Shown: piece by piece, positions 35,267 through 44,402 of the stretch
Layout: every line of letters starts with the position of its first letter
Numbering within the stretch: position 1 is the first letter of the stretch
Assembly (NCBI GenBank): GCA_016927905.1
Contig: JAFGLW010000001.1
Coordinates: forward strand, 248,001-312,000
DNA length: 64,000 nucleotides
Origin: a candidate division CSSED10-310 bacterium
GTDB taxonomy: Bacteria; CSSED10-310; JAFGJC01
Reading direction: 5' to 3'
The notes under the pieces: model-generated
What the model was told of the DNA's origin: nothing
The model's database searches: none
The model's input: the letters and a program-made list of their open reading frames with translations, nothing else
Translations under genes and position numbers: made by a program

Positions 35267-37078
35267 ATGTGTGGAATAGCGGGTATCGCCGGATCTGAAA
35301 ATGTTGTCCCCAGGTTGTACAAGGCCCTGTTGAATCTGGAATACAGAGGATACGATTCATGTGGAATTGCTGCATTGAAGAACGGTGAAATCGAAATACG
35401 AAAAGACAGTGGACCGGTCAACGAAGTCGGCAGAAGGCATCGATTTCACGAGATGTCGGGCAACCCTGGCATCGGACACACGCGCTGGGCCACGACAGGG
35501 AAACCAAGTCTGCTGAACGCGCACCCGCATTCGAGCTGTTCCGGTGATTTCGCCCTCATTCACAACGGGATTATATCGAATTACCGTGAACTGCGGGAAA
35601 AACTGATTCGTAAAGGACATCAATTCAAGTCGGAAACCGACACCGAAGTTCTGGTTCATCTCATCGAAGACGCATACAGTTCACACCGGGACCTTGAGCT
35701 GGCCCTCAGGTTGTCCGCGCGGGAGATTTCGGGGACCTATGCATTTGCTTTCATCACAACGCACGATCCACACAGCATTTACTGTGCCCGGAATGAAAGT
35801 CCGCTAATCATCGGAGTGGGTTCAGAAGAGAACTACATCGGATCGGACTACAACGCCATCCTGGAATACACCCGCCGTGTGATCACCATGCTGGACGGCG
35901 AATATGCCGTTGTAAACAGCCATACGGTTGCAGTGAAGAATCTTGAGACCGGCATGATTGTTGAACACGAGATCAGCCGGTTGGACTGGGATCCCGAACT
36001 CTCCAAAAAAGGCGGATTTCCGCATTACATGCTTAAGGAAATCCACGAACAGCCCGCAACCGCCGAATCGGTTCTGGGGATCGATCCGAAAATCATCACC
36101 GGGCTGGCGGAAGCCATGCAGCAGGCTTCCAGGATATACCTTATCGGCGTCGGAACCACCTATTACGTTGCCCTGATATCCCAGTATTATTTCGCTCGAC
36201 TTACCGGGAGATATATCAGTACGATATCCTCGGACGAATTCCCCTACCTGGGTGAAATCGATGATCGCTCCCTGGTTATCGCCTTCTCTCAATCCGGTGA
36301 AACATATGACACTTTGCACGCTCTGCGATATGCAAAACACCGAAACGCCAAAACCGCTGCTGTCATCAATGTGATGGGCTCCACCATGCTCAGGGAAGTC
36401 GACATGCCGATCCTCCAGCATTCAGGTCCTGAAATCTGTGTGTTGTCGACCAAGGCGGCAATGGCTCAGATACTGATCGCCCTCAGAACCGCTCTGCACC
36501 TGGGTCATGCCCTCGGATTCCTCACGGATGAAACCTTCACACGCAACTGCGCCGTCATGGAGGCCTTTCCATCTCAGATTCGCAGATATTTGAACGAATC
36601 GAAGGGTTTCATCAATACCATTGCCGCACGTTACAAACATATCAAAAACTGGCTTTATATCGGCAGGGGAATCTACTACGGAATCGCAATGGAATCAGCA
36701 CTCAAAATGAAAGAAGTGACATATCATCACGCTGAAGGCATTCCGGGTGGATTCATGAAACATGGCACCATTTCGCTGATCGAAGACGGTATCGGATCCA
36801 TCTTTTTCCTCCCCCCCGACATGCAATCGGAGCTGTATCACCACACCATTGCCAACGCCGAGGAGATCAAGGCGAGAAAAGGTCTGCTGATCGGATTTGG
36901 ATTGAGTGAGCGGAATGCATTGTTTGATGATCAGATCATGCTGCCGGATATGCCGGAGTTTTGCGTACCGCTTATGTTGCTGGTGACGGGCCAGCTTTTC
37001 GCCTATTATTCCGCTGTGGCATTGAACCGGAATGTAGACAAACCAAGATCTCTAGCCAAATCCGTTACCGTTGCCTGA
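35267..37078 (+). CDS. glmS: Glutamine-fructose-6-phosphate aminotransferase (isomerizing)
   Basis: The 603-residue protein has the nucleophilic cysteine at position 2 (MCGIAGIAG) and glutaminase residues around HTRWATTGKPS and NAHPH. Two SIS domains follow (IGVGTTYYVALISQYYFARL, IAFSQSGETYDT, GRGIYYGIAMESALKMKEV), and the C-terminus DKPRSLAKSVTVA closes the sugar site. It forms glucosamine-6-phosphate, the first step to UDP-GlcNAc. The usual ATHG is ATTG here. The start is ATG 35267 because residue 2 must be the cysteine; the frame is open further upstream through the previous gene. It converges with the FadD-like gene, overlapping by 27 bases. Confidence 0.98.
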   Translation: MCGIAGIAGSENVVPRLYKALLNLEYRGYDSCGIAALKNGEIEIRKDSGPVNEVGRRHRFHEMSGNPGIGHTRWATTGKPSLLNAHPHSSCSGDFALIHNGIISNYRELREKLIRKGHQFKSETDTEVLVHLIEDAYSSHRDLELALRLSAREISGTYAFAFITTHDPHSIYCARNESPLIIGVGSEENYIGSDYNAILEYTRRVITMLDGEYAVVNSHTVAVKNLETGMIVEHEISRLDWDPELSKKGGFPHYMLKEIHEQPATAESVLGIDPKIITGLAEAMQQASRIYLIGVGTTYYVALISQYYFARLTGRYISTISSDEFPYLGEIDDRSLVIAFSQSGETYDTLHALRYAKHRNAKTAAVINVMGSTMLREVDMPILQHSGPEICVLSTKAAMAQILIALRTALHLGHALGFLTDETFTRNCAVMEAFPSQIRRYLNESKGFINTIAARYKHIKNWLYIGRGIYYGIAMESALKMKEVTYHHAEGIPGGFMKHGTISLIEDGIGSIFFLPPDMQSELYHHTIANAEEIKARKGLLIGFGLSERNALFDDQIMLPDMPEFCVPLMLLVTGQLFAYYSAVALNRNVDKPRSLAKSVTVA

Positions 37079-38896
37079 TGGGTTCCGGTAGAGTGATTCG
37101 ATCCGGTCTCTGTATTTGTCCATGATAACCCGCCGTTTCAGTTTCTGAGTGGGAGTCAGTTCACCTGTCTCCGGCAGCCAGTCCTTCTCGATGAGCAGCA
37201 GTTTCTTGATCTTTTCGAAACGCGGCAGGTCCTGGGTCATATCGGCGATTTCGGTTTCATAATGTTCCAGAACCAACGGATGATTCATCAGATCCCTAGG
37301 ATCCAGATTGGCCAGTCCCTTGTCCTCACCCCAGGTTTTCAATGCATCGAAATCGGGTACGATCAGGGCGGCGATAAAATTCCGTTTATCGCCGATCAGC
37401 ATGACCTGATTGATGAACGGACTGGTTTTCAGAAGGTTTTCGATCGGCTGAGGTGCAACATTTTTCCCACCCGAAGTCACGATGATCTCTTTTTTCCGAT
37501 CCGTGATCCACAGGAACCCCTCGGGGTCGATCCTTCCAATGTCCCCCGTCTTGAACCATCCATCCGCCGTCATGACTTCTTCGGTTGCCTCAGGATCCTT
37601 GTAATATCCCTTCATGACATTGGGACCCTTAATCATTATTTCCCCATCTTCTGCCACCCTGACTCCAACGCCGGGCAATGCCGGGCCAACCGAGCCGATA
37701 CGACATCGATCCGGCATGTTGACGTTGGTGACGGGCGATGTCTCAGTCAATCCGTACCCCTCCATGATGATAACGTCGATCGCGGCGAAAAACTCCGCGA
37801 TCCGGGGTTCCAGCGGAGCCCCTCCGGATACCACCAGTCGCAACCGGCCGCCCAGCTTTCCGTGGAGTTTTTTGTATACCAGGTTGTAGGCCGCACGGTG
37901 CTTGAATTCAGCCAGAACACCAGGTTTGCCCGTCCTTACGGCCCGTTGATAATGTTCCCCCGTTCGCAGGGCCCAGTTGAAGAGTGATTTCTTCAGTTTC
38001 CCCGAGCTTTCAACGGTGCTGAGGATCCGGGTATACATCTTTTCAAACAGCCTGGGTACGGCGACGAAAATTGTCGGTGAAACTTCAAGGATGTTCTGGG
38101 CCACCTTGTCGACACTCTCCACAAATGCGTACTGCGCTCCGCTGAAAATATTGCCCAGAAAGAAACCTCCGGTACGTTCAAGCACATGAGCAAGCGGCAG
38201 AAAACTCAGAAAAATATCCTCGGGAAAGATATCATATACAACCAGAATGCTCTGAACGTTGGAAGTGAAATTCCGGTGACTCAACATGACCCCTTTGGGT
38301 TTTCCGGTTGTACCGGATGTGTAAACGATACTGGCCAGATCTTCCCCGTCTACGGATCCGCAGCGCTTCATAATCGCATCGTACGAAATCCCTTCAGGCA
38401 ATCCCGGTTTGAGTGCGAGTTCATTGAAGGAGCAGACCGTCTGGTCCATTTCGACGCTCAAGGGGTCCATCAAAACGATCCGGGTCAGTGCGGGAAGGCG
38501 TTCCCGGACGGCGCGGATTTTGTCCAGCTGCTCCCGGTCCTCCAGAAAGATAATTTTGCACTCGCTCTCGGCCAGAATATACCGGATCTGCTCCTGTTGC
38601 AGGGAGGCATACAGCGGTACGGTCACGCCGCCGGCACACATGATTCCCATATCCGAAATGACCCATTCGGGCCGGTTGTTCGAAAGAATCGCGATCCGAT
38701 CGCCTTTCTCTATCCCCCAGGTCATCAGAGTGCCGGCGACATTGAAGGCCCGGTCTTTGAAATCGCTGAAGTTCAGGGTCAGCCAATGGTTATTCTCCTT
38801 GAACTTCAATGCCGGAAATGCCGGCTGACGCTCGCAGGTCGCCAGAAACGCCTGTACCAAAGTCTGTATCGATTGCTCAGTCGTTGGACTGGACAT
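37052..38896 (-). CDS. Long-chain acyl-CoA synthetase (AMP-forming)
   Basis: The 614-residue adenylating enzyme has the phosphate-binding loop VYTSGTTGKPKGVMLSH, GYGLTETSPV, GWFKTGDIGRID and ITDRKKEIIVTSGGKNVAPQ. It resembles FadD15/long-chain-fatty-acid CoA ligases with their bulky mid-domain. It activates imported fatty acids with ATP and CoA at the inner face of the membrane. ATG 38896 has GGGGGAG at 7 bases; the frame continues upstream to 39094, but that part reads like shadow of the FadL gene. The FadL-like gene is the upstream neighbour on the same strand. Confidence 0.93.
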   Translation of the reverse strand: MSSPTTEQSIQTLVQAFLATCERQPAFPALKFKENNHWLTLNFSDFKDRAFNVAGTLMTWGIEKGDRIAILSNNRPEWVISDMGIMCAGGVTVPLYASLQQEQIRYILAESECKIIFLEDREQLDKIRAVRERLPALTRIVLMDPLSVEMDQTVCSFNELALKPGLPEGISYDAIMKRCGSVDGEDLASIVYTSGTTGKPKGVMLSHRNFTSNVQSILVVYDIFPEDIFLSFLPLAHVLERTGGFFLGNIFSGAQYAFVESVDKVAQNILEVSPTIFVAVPRLFEKMYTRILSTVESSGKLKKSLFNWALRTGEHYQRAVRTGKPGVLAEFKHRAAYNLVYKKLHGKLGGRLRLVVSGGAPLEPRIAEFFAAIDVIIMEGYGLTETSPVTNVNMPDRCRIGSVGPALPGVGVRVAEDGEIMIKGPNVMKGYYKDPEATEEVMTADGWFKTGDIGRIDPEGFLWITDRKKEIIVTSGGKNVAPQPIENLLKTSPFINQVMLIGDKRNFIAALIVPDFDALKTWGEDKGLANLDPRDLMNHPLVLEHYETEIADMTQDLPRFEKIKKLLLIEKDWLPETGELTPTQKLKRRVIMDKYRDRIESLYRNPSGNGNGFG

Positions 38897-38972
38897 ACTC
38901 CTTCTCCCCCATGAAAAACATGCATCTGAGATCCAGAACGATATCGGGAAATCCGTTCCGCCCGAGTTACGT

Positions 38973-40262
38973 TCAGATCCGATAAGTGAATTGCAGTCCG
39001 AAAATATTCGATGACGATTCATATTCACCGTTGATACCGAGATAATTATCGTCGGTTTCACGGTCATCGAATTTGAGATACATATAGGCCGCATCGATCC
39101 TCAGATCACCGATGGTATATCCGGCGCCGAATTGCACGGAATGCCGGTCGGCACCCGGCAGAATCGGATCGAGAGTATTATCGGGGATGGGTGATTGATC
39201 GAAGTAATATCCGGCATAACATTCGAGTTTCTCACTGAATTGATACGATGTCCCCAGACGGAAACTGAAGACATCGTCCCAGTCCTTAACCTGGTGTTTG
39301 TCCGGTAAACCGGGATTTTCAAAATCGATATCCAGGGACTCAAAAGAACTCCACCCCATCCAGTTGATATCAAATTCGACGGATAATTCGGGAGTGAAGA
39401 AATAAGCGACACCGATCGAAGCCGAAGCGGGAAACTTGATCATGGTACGGCCGCCGGTATCCGGAAACAGACCGGCCACGATTCCGTCAACCGGATTTCC
39501 GTATCCGGTCGGCGTCACGGTAAAATCGGCTGCCCCGTCATACTCGCATTCCACTTCGGATCGATACACTGCACCCAGCCGAAGATCGTTAAATTTGAAG
39601 TGCAAGCCGAGATTGAATCCATAATCCCCGGAACCGTTGTCCCCTTCCAGATCCATCCGGCCGTCATTCAGGTCGATCGGGATACCCAGTACCGACGAAA
39701 GATATGCTGAAACATCGGACATGTCGATTGCAGCGGCGTATTCCACTTCGGATTTCACGTAATACACCCCGCCGCCGATTGAAAACCAATCGTTGACCTT
39801 CCACGCGGCTACCGGATTGAAATAGTAAGTTTGGACACTGACGTCCTGAACCAGATACCGGTAAATGAAATCCTTGTTGTTATCCCACTTCATCCCCAAT
39901 CCGTAATGCACCCCGAACCCGAATCCCATATTCAGCTGTTCGTTAAATTTGTGGGTGACATACAGATTGGGCGGATAGAACAGCTGATCGTCGGAATCCC
40001 ATTTTCTCCCGTAAGGATCTTTCATTGTGCTTTTGGGCTGGATCAGGGACAATCCCACGCTGATCTGGGTTCCTTCCAGTTGAGTTATCCCCGCTGGATT
40101 ATAAAATATGGCCGAGGGATTATCCGCCCGAGCAGTGAATGCCCCGGCCATTCCCGGTTGCGCAGGGGATCCCTGTTCGAAAATATTGAATCCGGCACCG
40201 AGTGCATGTCCCGCTCCAAACACAACCAGGCAAACAAAAACAGCAATTTGAATAGTTCTCAT
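38973..40262 (-). CDS. OmpP1/FadL-family outer membrane transporter
   Basis: The 429-residue protein has a signal peptide (IQIAVFVCLVVFGAGHALG) and the FadL N-terminal hatch pattern: GFNIFEQGSPAQPGMAGAF and NPSAIFYNPAGITQLEG. A long run of amphipathic strands follows, ending in LQFTYRI, close to a barrel-insertion signal. FadL proteins let long-chain fatty acids and other hydrophobic compounds cross the outer membrane. Adjacency with an acyl-CoA synthetase supports fatty acid uptake. The start is preceded by GGAAAGGAGAA. Confidence 0.93.
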   Translation of the reverse strand: MRTIQIAVFVCLVVFGAGHALGAGFNIFEQGSPAQPGMAGAFTARADNPSAIFYNPAGITQLEGTQISVGLSLIQPKSTMKDPYGRKWDSDDQLFYPPNLYVTHKFNEQLNMGFGFGVHYGLGMKWDNNKDFIYRYLVQDVSVQTYYFNPVAAWKVNDWFSIGGGVYYVKSEVEYAAAIDMSDVSAYLSSVLGIPIDLNDGRMDLEGDNGSGDYGFNLGLHFKFNDLRLGAVYRSEVECEYDGAADFTVTPTGYGNPVDGIVAGLFPDTGGRTMIKFPASASIGVAYFFTPELSVEFDINWMGWSSFESLDIDFENPGLPDKHQVKDWDDVFSFRLGTSYQFSEKLECYAGYYFDQSPIPDNTLDPILPGADRHSVQFGAGYTIGDLRIDAAYMYLKFDDRETDDNYLGINGEYESSSNIFGLQFTYRI

Positions 40263-40323
40263 GAATTTCTCCTTTCCCCCTGTCCCGCCGACAATATCGT
40301 ATGAAATCGATTAATCAGACGAA

Positions 40324-40352
40324 AATATATTTGCACCGCTGGTCAATGTCAA
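40324..40352 (-). promoter_or_regulatory. Strong promoter for the FadL-FadD pair
   Basis: On the minus strand a perfect TTGACA (40352-40347), a 17-base spacer and TATATT (40329-40324) lie about 60 bases before the FadL-like start. Confidence 0.7.
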
Positions 40353-40363
40353 CAAGATTCATC

Positions 40364-40392
40364 TTGCTGAGACATCGTTTTCAGTATATCAT
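40364..40392 (+). promoter_or_regulatory. Promoter for the HAMP-domain gene
   Basis: TTGCTG at 40364-40369, 17 bases, TATCAT at 40387-40392. It is back to back with the FadL promoter, -35 boxes 11 bases apart, so regulators could act on both. Confidence 0.5.
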
Positions 40393-40428
40393 GGCTTTGA
40401 ATTTCAAAAGACAGCCGGGGAGGAATCA

Positions 40429-41028
40429 ATGAGCCTGTCTTATGTGCGCCGAAGGAAAAACCTGGTTGATCGTGAAATACAATTCGGTTTTGCGAGGATG
40501 GTTTTCTGTTACCTGATTTTGTACACGTTTTTTCTTGTCTTGACTTTCGGCATTCCGCTTTGGTGGATCCCAAACAGCCTGGAAACCGGCAAAATGCCGT
40601 TCATGGGCATGTTCACTACGAAGGGATGGACATTTGGGTTTCTGACGGCAGGATTCATCGTCTTGGTGACACTCCATTCCATCGTTGTCACCCGGAAAGT
40701 TGCCGGACCCATATTCGTGATGCGCAGGCAGCTGATCCGCGCCCGGAACGGGGAGATTTCACGTATCCGCCTGCGCCGCGCCGACTGCCTGCATGATCTC
40801 AGCGGTCTTTTGAACGATCACTTCGACAGATTGACCGTGATGTTGCAGGACATGAATACATCGGTTCAGGTCGTCCGTAAAAATCTGGATCGGCTGGAGC
40901 CGGAGATCGCCGAAAAGGCGGATGATCCAGCGTCCCCGTCGCCTTTGACTGAAATCCGAGAGGAACTCATCAGACTGGAGTCGATCGCCGGTCAGACCTG
41001 GCGGCCCATCGATTCCGCATCGAGTTGA
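40429..41028 (+). CDS. Two-helix membrane protein with HAMP-like linker and no output domain
   Basis: The 199-residue protein has two membrane helices (MVFCYLILYTFFLVLTFGI and FGFLTAGFIVLVTLHSIVV) separated by a short loop of about 25 residues. A HAMP-like amphipathic pair follows (RKVAGPIFVMRRQLIRARNG and HDLSGLLNDHFDRL). The last 50 residues are predicted coiled and acidic. No kinase, cyclase or chemoreceptor signalling domain follows, and the external loop is too small for a typical sensor. I do not recognise a named family. The 3' end overlaps the convergent adenosine deaminase by 37 bases. Confidence 0.75.
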   Translation: MSLSYVRRRKNLVDREIQFGFARMVFCYLILYTFFLVLTFGIPLWWIPNSLETGKMPFMGMFTTKGWTFGFLTAGFIVLVTLHSIVVTRKVAGPIFVMRRQLIRARNGEISRIRLRRADCLHDLSGLLNDHFDRLTVMLQDMNTSVQVVRKNLDRLEPEIAEKADDPASPSPLTEIREELIRLESIAGQTWRPIDSASS

Positions 41029-42239
41029 CGCTGAGACTCCAACAGCTCCAGTTTTTCGTAATAATCAATGACCTGGCGGACATAACAGCGTTTCGCGGAA
41101 TAATTGTCCGGGAAAAAACTTCTCTTAAATCCGTAGATCACGATATCCTTGAGCTTGCCGGGCGACAAATTGAACACCTGAGACGCCAGATAAATTTCAT
41201 CGGTGAGTGTGGTGTCCGAAACCGTTCTGTTATCCACGCTCAGCGTGACGCTTAAATCCGATTCCAGAAATTTCCAGAAGGCATGACGCCGCCAGTCCTT
41301 CATATGCGGCATGGTCTGCCGGTTGCTGGTCAGGCAGACTTCCAGGGTGATACGCCGGTCTGCAATGTACTGGGCCAGCTCCTCAACATACCTTTTCTTG
41401 TCCGTGATTTGAGGGCTGGTAATCAGATTCTCGCTGTAAAGATGATATCCATGCCCGATCCGGTCGGCATACAGATCGGTGATGGCCTGAAAAATACTCT
41501 CCGGGCCGTATGCTTCACCGGCATGAACCGTTTTTTTCATGAAATGTCGATGGGCGATCCGGAACGCTTCGATATGATCTTCCGCCGGATATCCTGCCTC
41601 GCTTCCCGCCAGGTCGAATCCAACGATGGGCAGTCCGAACCTGTCGCGAACATCGACCACGGCCAGAGCCAGTTCCTGGGATGCCAGACCACGAAGCCGC
41701 TTGTTGGCGGAGAACCTGTGGACATCCGAAAACTGCTTGAAATAATGAGAAAAATCTGCATGAAACATTCTCAGCGCACAGCAAATGATCCCGTAATGGA
41801 ACGGCGGTTCTTCACCGGAAACAACCCGGGGTCCAGAATTGTATTCCGCCTGATGTCTGGACATTCCGCTGTTGACGGCCTGGACAACCCGTTCGATCTG
41901 CATGTGTGGAGAGATATGCAGCTGGGGCGCAAACCTGACTTCCAGATACCGGATTCCCTCGGATGTGCAGTCTTCCGCGAGTTCGCAGGCCGCCCGTTCC
42001 AGTGATTCCGCGTCCTGCAGAACCGACACAGTATACGCAAATCCACTCAAATACTCGTCGAGAGCCGCATAGCGCTTCTTGAACACCTTTTCCTGCAAAC
42101 CTTCAACAGTATATGAAGGCAGCTCAACCCCCTGCTCCCGGGCCAGCTCAATCAGCGTGGTCGGCCGAATCGATCCGTCCAGATGTACATGGAGTTCCGA
42201 TTTGGGGATCAACCTTATGAAATCACGCGTAATTTTCAC
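40992..42239 (-). CDS. Adenosine deaminase family protein
   Basis: The 415-residue metal-dependent deaminase has the zinc motif ELHVHLDGS, GFDLAGSE, HAGEAYG with the catalytic Glu, RIGHGYHLY and SVDNRTVSDTTLTDE with the final Asp ligand. It converts adenosine to inosine or a related substrate. At 415 residues it is longer than the usual 330-360; the extra length lies between about residues 135 and 175 (around VVSGEEPPFHYGIICCALRM) and at the C-terminus, so substrate choice may differ (for example another aminated purine nucleoside). The start is supported by GGAAAGGA. Confidence 0.92.
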   Translation of the reverse strand: MKITRDFIRLIPKSELHVHLDGSIRPTTLIELAREQGVELPSYTVEGLQEKVFKKRYAALDEYLSGFAYTVSVLQDAESLERAACELAEDCTSEGIRYLEVRFAPQLHISPHMQIERVVQAVNSGMSRHQAEYNSGPRVVSGEEPPFHYGIICCALRMFHADFSHYFKQFSDVHRFSANKRLRGLASQELALAVVDVRDRFGLPIVGFDLAGSEAGYPAEDHIEAFRIAHRHFMKKTVHAGEAYGPESIFQAITDLYADRIGHGYHLYSENLITSPQITDKKRYVEELAQYIADRRITLEVCLTSNRQTMPHMKDWRRHAFWKFLESDLSVTLSVDNRTVSDTTLTDEIYLASQVFNLSPGKLKDIVIYGFKRSFFPDNYSAKRCYVRQVIDYYEKLELLESQRQLDAESMGRQV

Positions 42240-42321
42240 AGACCGTCCTTTCCTTGAATGCCGTGTCCGGACTTCTTTGCAGCATCCGGTGGATACTTTC
42301 TCGATATAATGTCATTTTCGG

Positions 42322-42350
42322 TGGACTTAAGCGAGTAAAAACAGTAAATT
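42322..42350 (+). promoter_or_regulatory. Candidate promoter for the small outer-membrane barrel
   Basis: TGGACT at 42322-42327, 17 bases, TAAATT at 42345-42350. The gene starts 36 bases downstream behind GGAGGGAA. Confidence 0.4.
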
Positions 42351-42385
42351 AGGTGCGGATCTGGATTTAAACGCTGGAGGGAAAA

Positions 42386-42949
42386 ATGAAATACGGGCTG
42401 TGGTCATCTGCAACTCTCATTCTATTGAATTGTTTGACGGCTGCCGTTCCGAGCGCTGTGGCTCGGGAACACGAGTGGTCGTTTTCTTTCCAGGCGGGAT
42501 CCGCCAATCCCGCCGGCGATTTCAACACCTTCGTTGAAGACGACATGGTCTACGGTCTGAGTCTTGGATATTCCCAACATTCTTTTCTGGGTTTCCAACT
42601 GGCGTACGCCAATCGGGAATTCGAGATTTGCAGTCCAACCAACGCACCCGAGGACCTCAGAATCAATACGGTTGCTCTTTACGGAACATTGTCCCACGAC
42701 TTTCCCAGGTGGATCCGGATATACGGCCTATTCGGACCGACCTATTTCTCATCGAACGGTCAGGAATGGATCAGACTGGGTTCGGACGGAGAGGATATTT
42801 CCTTCAGCGGCGGAATCGGATTCATATTCAAACCGATACCTCGCTGGGGATTGCAGTTTCAATCGATTTACTACCTTTCAGAAATCGGAAACAAGGCATT
42901 TCGAACGGAATGGTTTGAAACAACCATCGGATTGCATTTCACTTTCTGA
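42386..42949 (+). CDS. Small outer-membrane beta-barrel protein
   Basis: The 187-residue protein has a signal peptide ending near AVAREHEW. Alternating amphipathic strands follow (WSFSFQAGSANPAGDF, MVYGLSLGYSQHSFLGFQLAY, GGIGFIFKPIPRWGLQFQSIY), and the terminal strand ends in Phe (TTIGLHFTF), the usual barrel-assembly signal. The size fits an eight-stranded OmpW/OmpX-like or OmpA-like barrel. The function is unknown. It is followed closely by the Xaa-Pro peptidase gene, possibly in one transcript. Confidence 0.8.
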   Translation: MKYGLWSSATLILLNCLTAAVPSAVAREHEWSFSFQAGSANPAGDFNTFVEDDMVYGLSLGYSQHSFLGFQLAYANREFEICSPTNAPEDLRINTVALYGTLSHDFPRWIRIYGLFGPTYFSSNGQEWIRLGSDGEDISFSGGIGFIFKPIPRWGLQFQSIYYLSEIGNKAFRTEWFETTIGLHFTF

Positions 42950-42979
42950 TCGGTGATATCATCCGACGGAACGAAACCG

Positions 42980-44239
42980 ATGACTGAATGCCAGAACAAC
43001 GAATTTTTCGCCGGGAACCGAAATCGGCTCCTGCAGCGAATTCCCGGGAACAGCGCTGCCGTTTTTTTCTCAGCCGATCTGAAAATGCGGTCCGGCGATT
43101 CGGATTATCCGTTCTGTCAGGACGAGAATTTCTATTATTTCACCGGCTATGAATACCCGAACGCCTGCCTGATCATGGTAAAATACAACGATTCCCGGAC
43201 CAAAACCTACCTTTTCATCGAAGAATTCTCCCCGATCATGACCCATTGGCATGGCAAGCGGCCAACCGTGGCTGACATCAAATCGGGAACCGGGATCGAG
43301 GATTGTTACGTCAGCGACAGACTGCCCGATTTCATTCCGATCATTCTGAACAGAGTGAGGATCTGTTTTTTTGATTATTCCGGTTCCTCTCCATTCACAC
43401 CCCTCAGCCCTGTACAGCAGTACATCAATAACCTCCGGGATCAATTCCCCCATGTGGACATCCGCCGCATTCACCCCCTGATGGCTTCACTCAGACAAAT
43501 CAAGGACAGCTTCGAAATCGATAATATCCGGGAAGCGATCCATTTGACCGATCTGGGTATCCGCGCCATTCTGAAGCATGCCCGTGGCGGCCAGAAGGAA
43601 TATGAACTGGAATCCCTGTTTGCATACGAAATTCAAAAGAGGGGATCCGACCTGGCCTACCGGCCCACCATCGCATCCGGGAGCAATGCCACGATACTTC
43701 ATTACGGGAGCAATCGAGATACTATTGAAGACGGTCAGATGGTTCTGCTGGACGTCGGTGCGGAATACAATCATTATTGTGCGGATATCAGCCGCACCTT
43801 ACCCGTTTCAGGTCGTTTCTCGGAAGTTCAGAAACGTCTCTACGAAGTCGTTCTTGAAGCGAACAAAACCGCCATTGCCGCAGTAAAACCGGGCTTGACG
43901 TTTTCCAACATTACCGCGGTCGCCAGGCAAGTTCTGGCAGGCGGATTGAAACGCCTGAACCGGATTGAATCTCTGGAGGATATCGATCGGTATTTCACAC
44001 ATAACGCCAGCCATACGATCGGATTGACGGTTCATGATGTGGTTGCGGATCCATCCGCGCCGATCTGCCCGGGCATGGTCATCACGGTTGAACCCGGCCT
44101 GTATCTGGCCGATCTTCAGATGGGGATCCGAATCGAGGACAATCTTGTCGTCACGGAGAACGGCCATATCAATCTGTCGGAAGGGATACCCAAGGAAATC
44201 TCCGATATCGAGACACTCATGGAGAAACCGGAAGGCTGA
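42980..44239 (+). CDS. Xaa-Pro aminopeptidase-like M24 metallopeptidase
   Basis: The protein has about 419 residues. The N-terminal aminopeptidase P domain contains FYYFTGYEYPNACLIM. The C-terminal pita-bread domain has all metal-binding parts: VLLDVGAEYNHYCADISRT (two Asp), HNASHTIGLTVHD (His), VITVEPGLYL (Glu) and GIRIEDNLVV (Glu). It removes N-terminal residues preceding proline. ATG 42980 is chosen over GTG 42953, although neither has a good ribosome-binding site. It probably helps use peptides released by the secreted proteases in this region. Confidence 0.94.
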   Translation: MTECQNNEFFAGNRNRLLQRIPGNSAAVFFSADLKMRSGDSDYPFCQDENFYYFTGYEYPNACLIMVKYNDSRTKTYLFIEEFSPIMTHWHGKRPTVADIKSGTGIEDCYVSDRLPDFIPIILNRVRICFFDYSGSSPFTPLSPVQQYINNLRDQFPHVDIRRIHPLMASLRQIKDSFEIDNIREAIHLTDLGIRAILKHARGGQKEYELESLFAYEIQKRGSDLAYRPTIASGSNATILHYGSNRDTIEDGQMVLLDVGAEYNHYCADISRTLPVSGRFSEVQKRLYEVVLEANKTAIAAVKPGLTFSNITAVARQVLAGGLKRLNRIESLEDIDRYFTHNASHTIGLTVHDVVADPSAPICPGMVITVEPGLYLADLQMGIRIEDNLVVTENGHINLSEGIPKEISDIETLMEKPEG

Positions 44240-44290
44240 CCCTTGATTATCGTTTATCGATCTGCACCAATATCGGCGAATCCGGTGTTT

Positions 44291-44320
44291 TTGATTTTCA
44301 CCACGATTCATCGGTATAGT
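44291..44320 (+). promoter_or_regulatory. Promoter for the second subtilase
   Basis: TTGATT at 44291-44296, 18 bases, TATAGT at 44315-44320; the start codon lies about 80 bases downstream with AAGGAG before it. Confidence 0.5.
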
Positions 44321-44402
44321 GTCACCGGGAGGGATTGGTCTTTTCAGAAGCGCCCTGCCGCAGGATATGTCCCACCTTTCAGCATTTAGAAGGAGTCGAA
44401 TC

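Noticed and set aside
39000-39094. N-terminal extension of the acyl-CoA synthetase to 39094
   Set aside because: It runs antiparallel in frame through the FadL-like gene end, shows no conservation pattern and has no start site; ATG 38896 has one.
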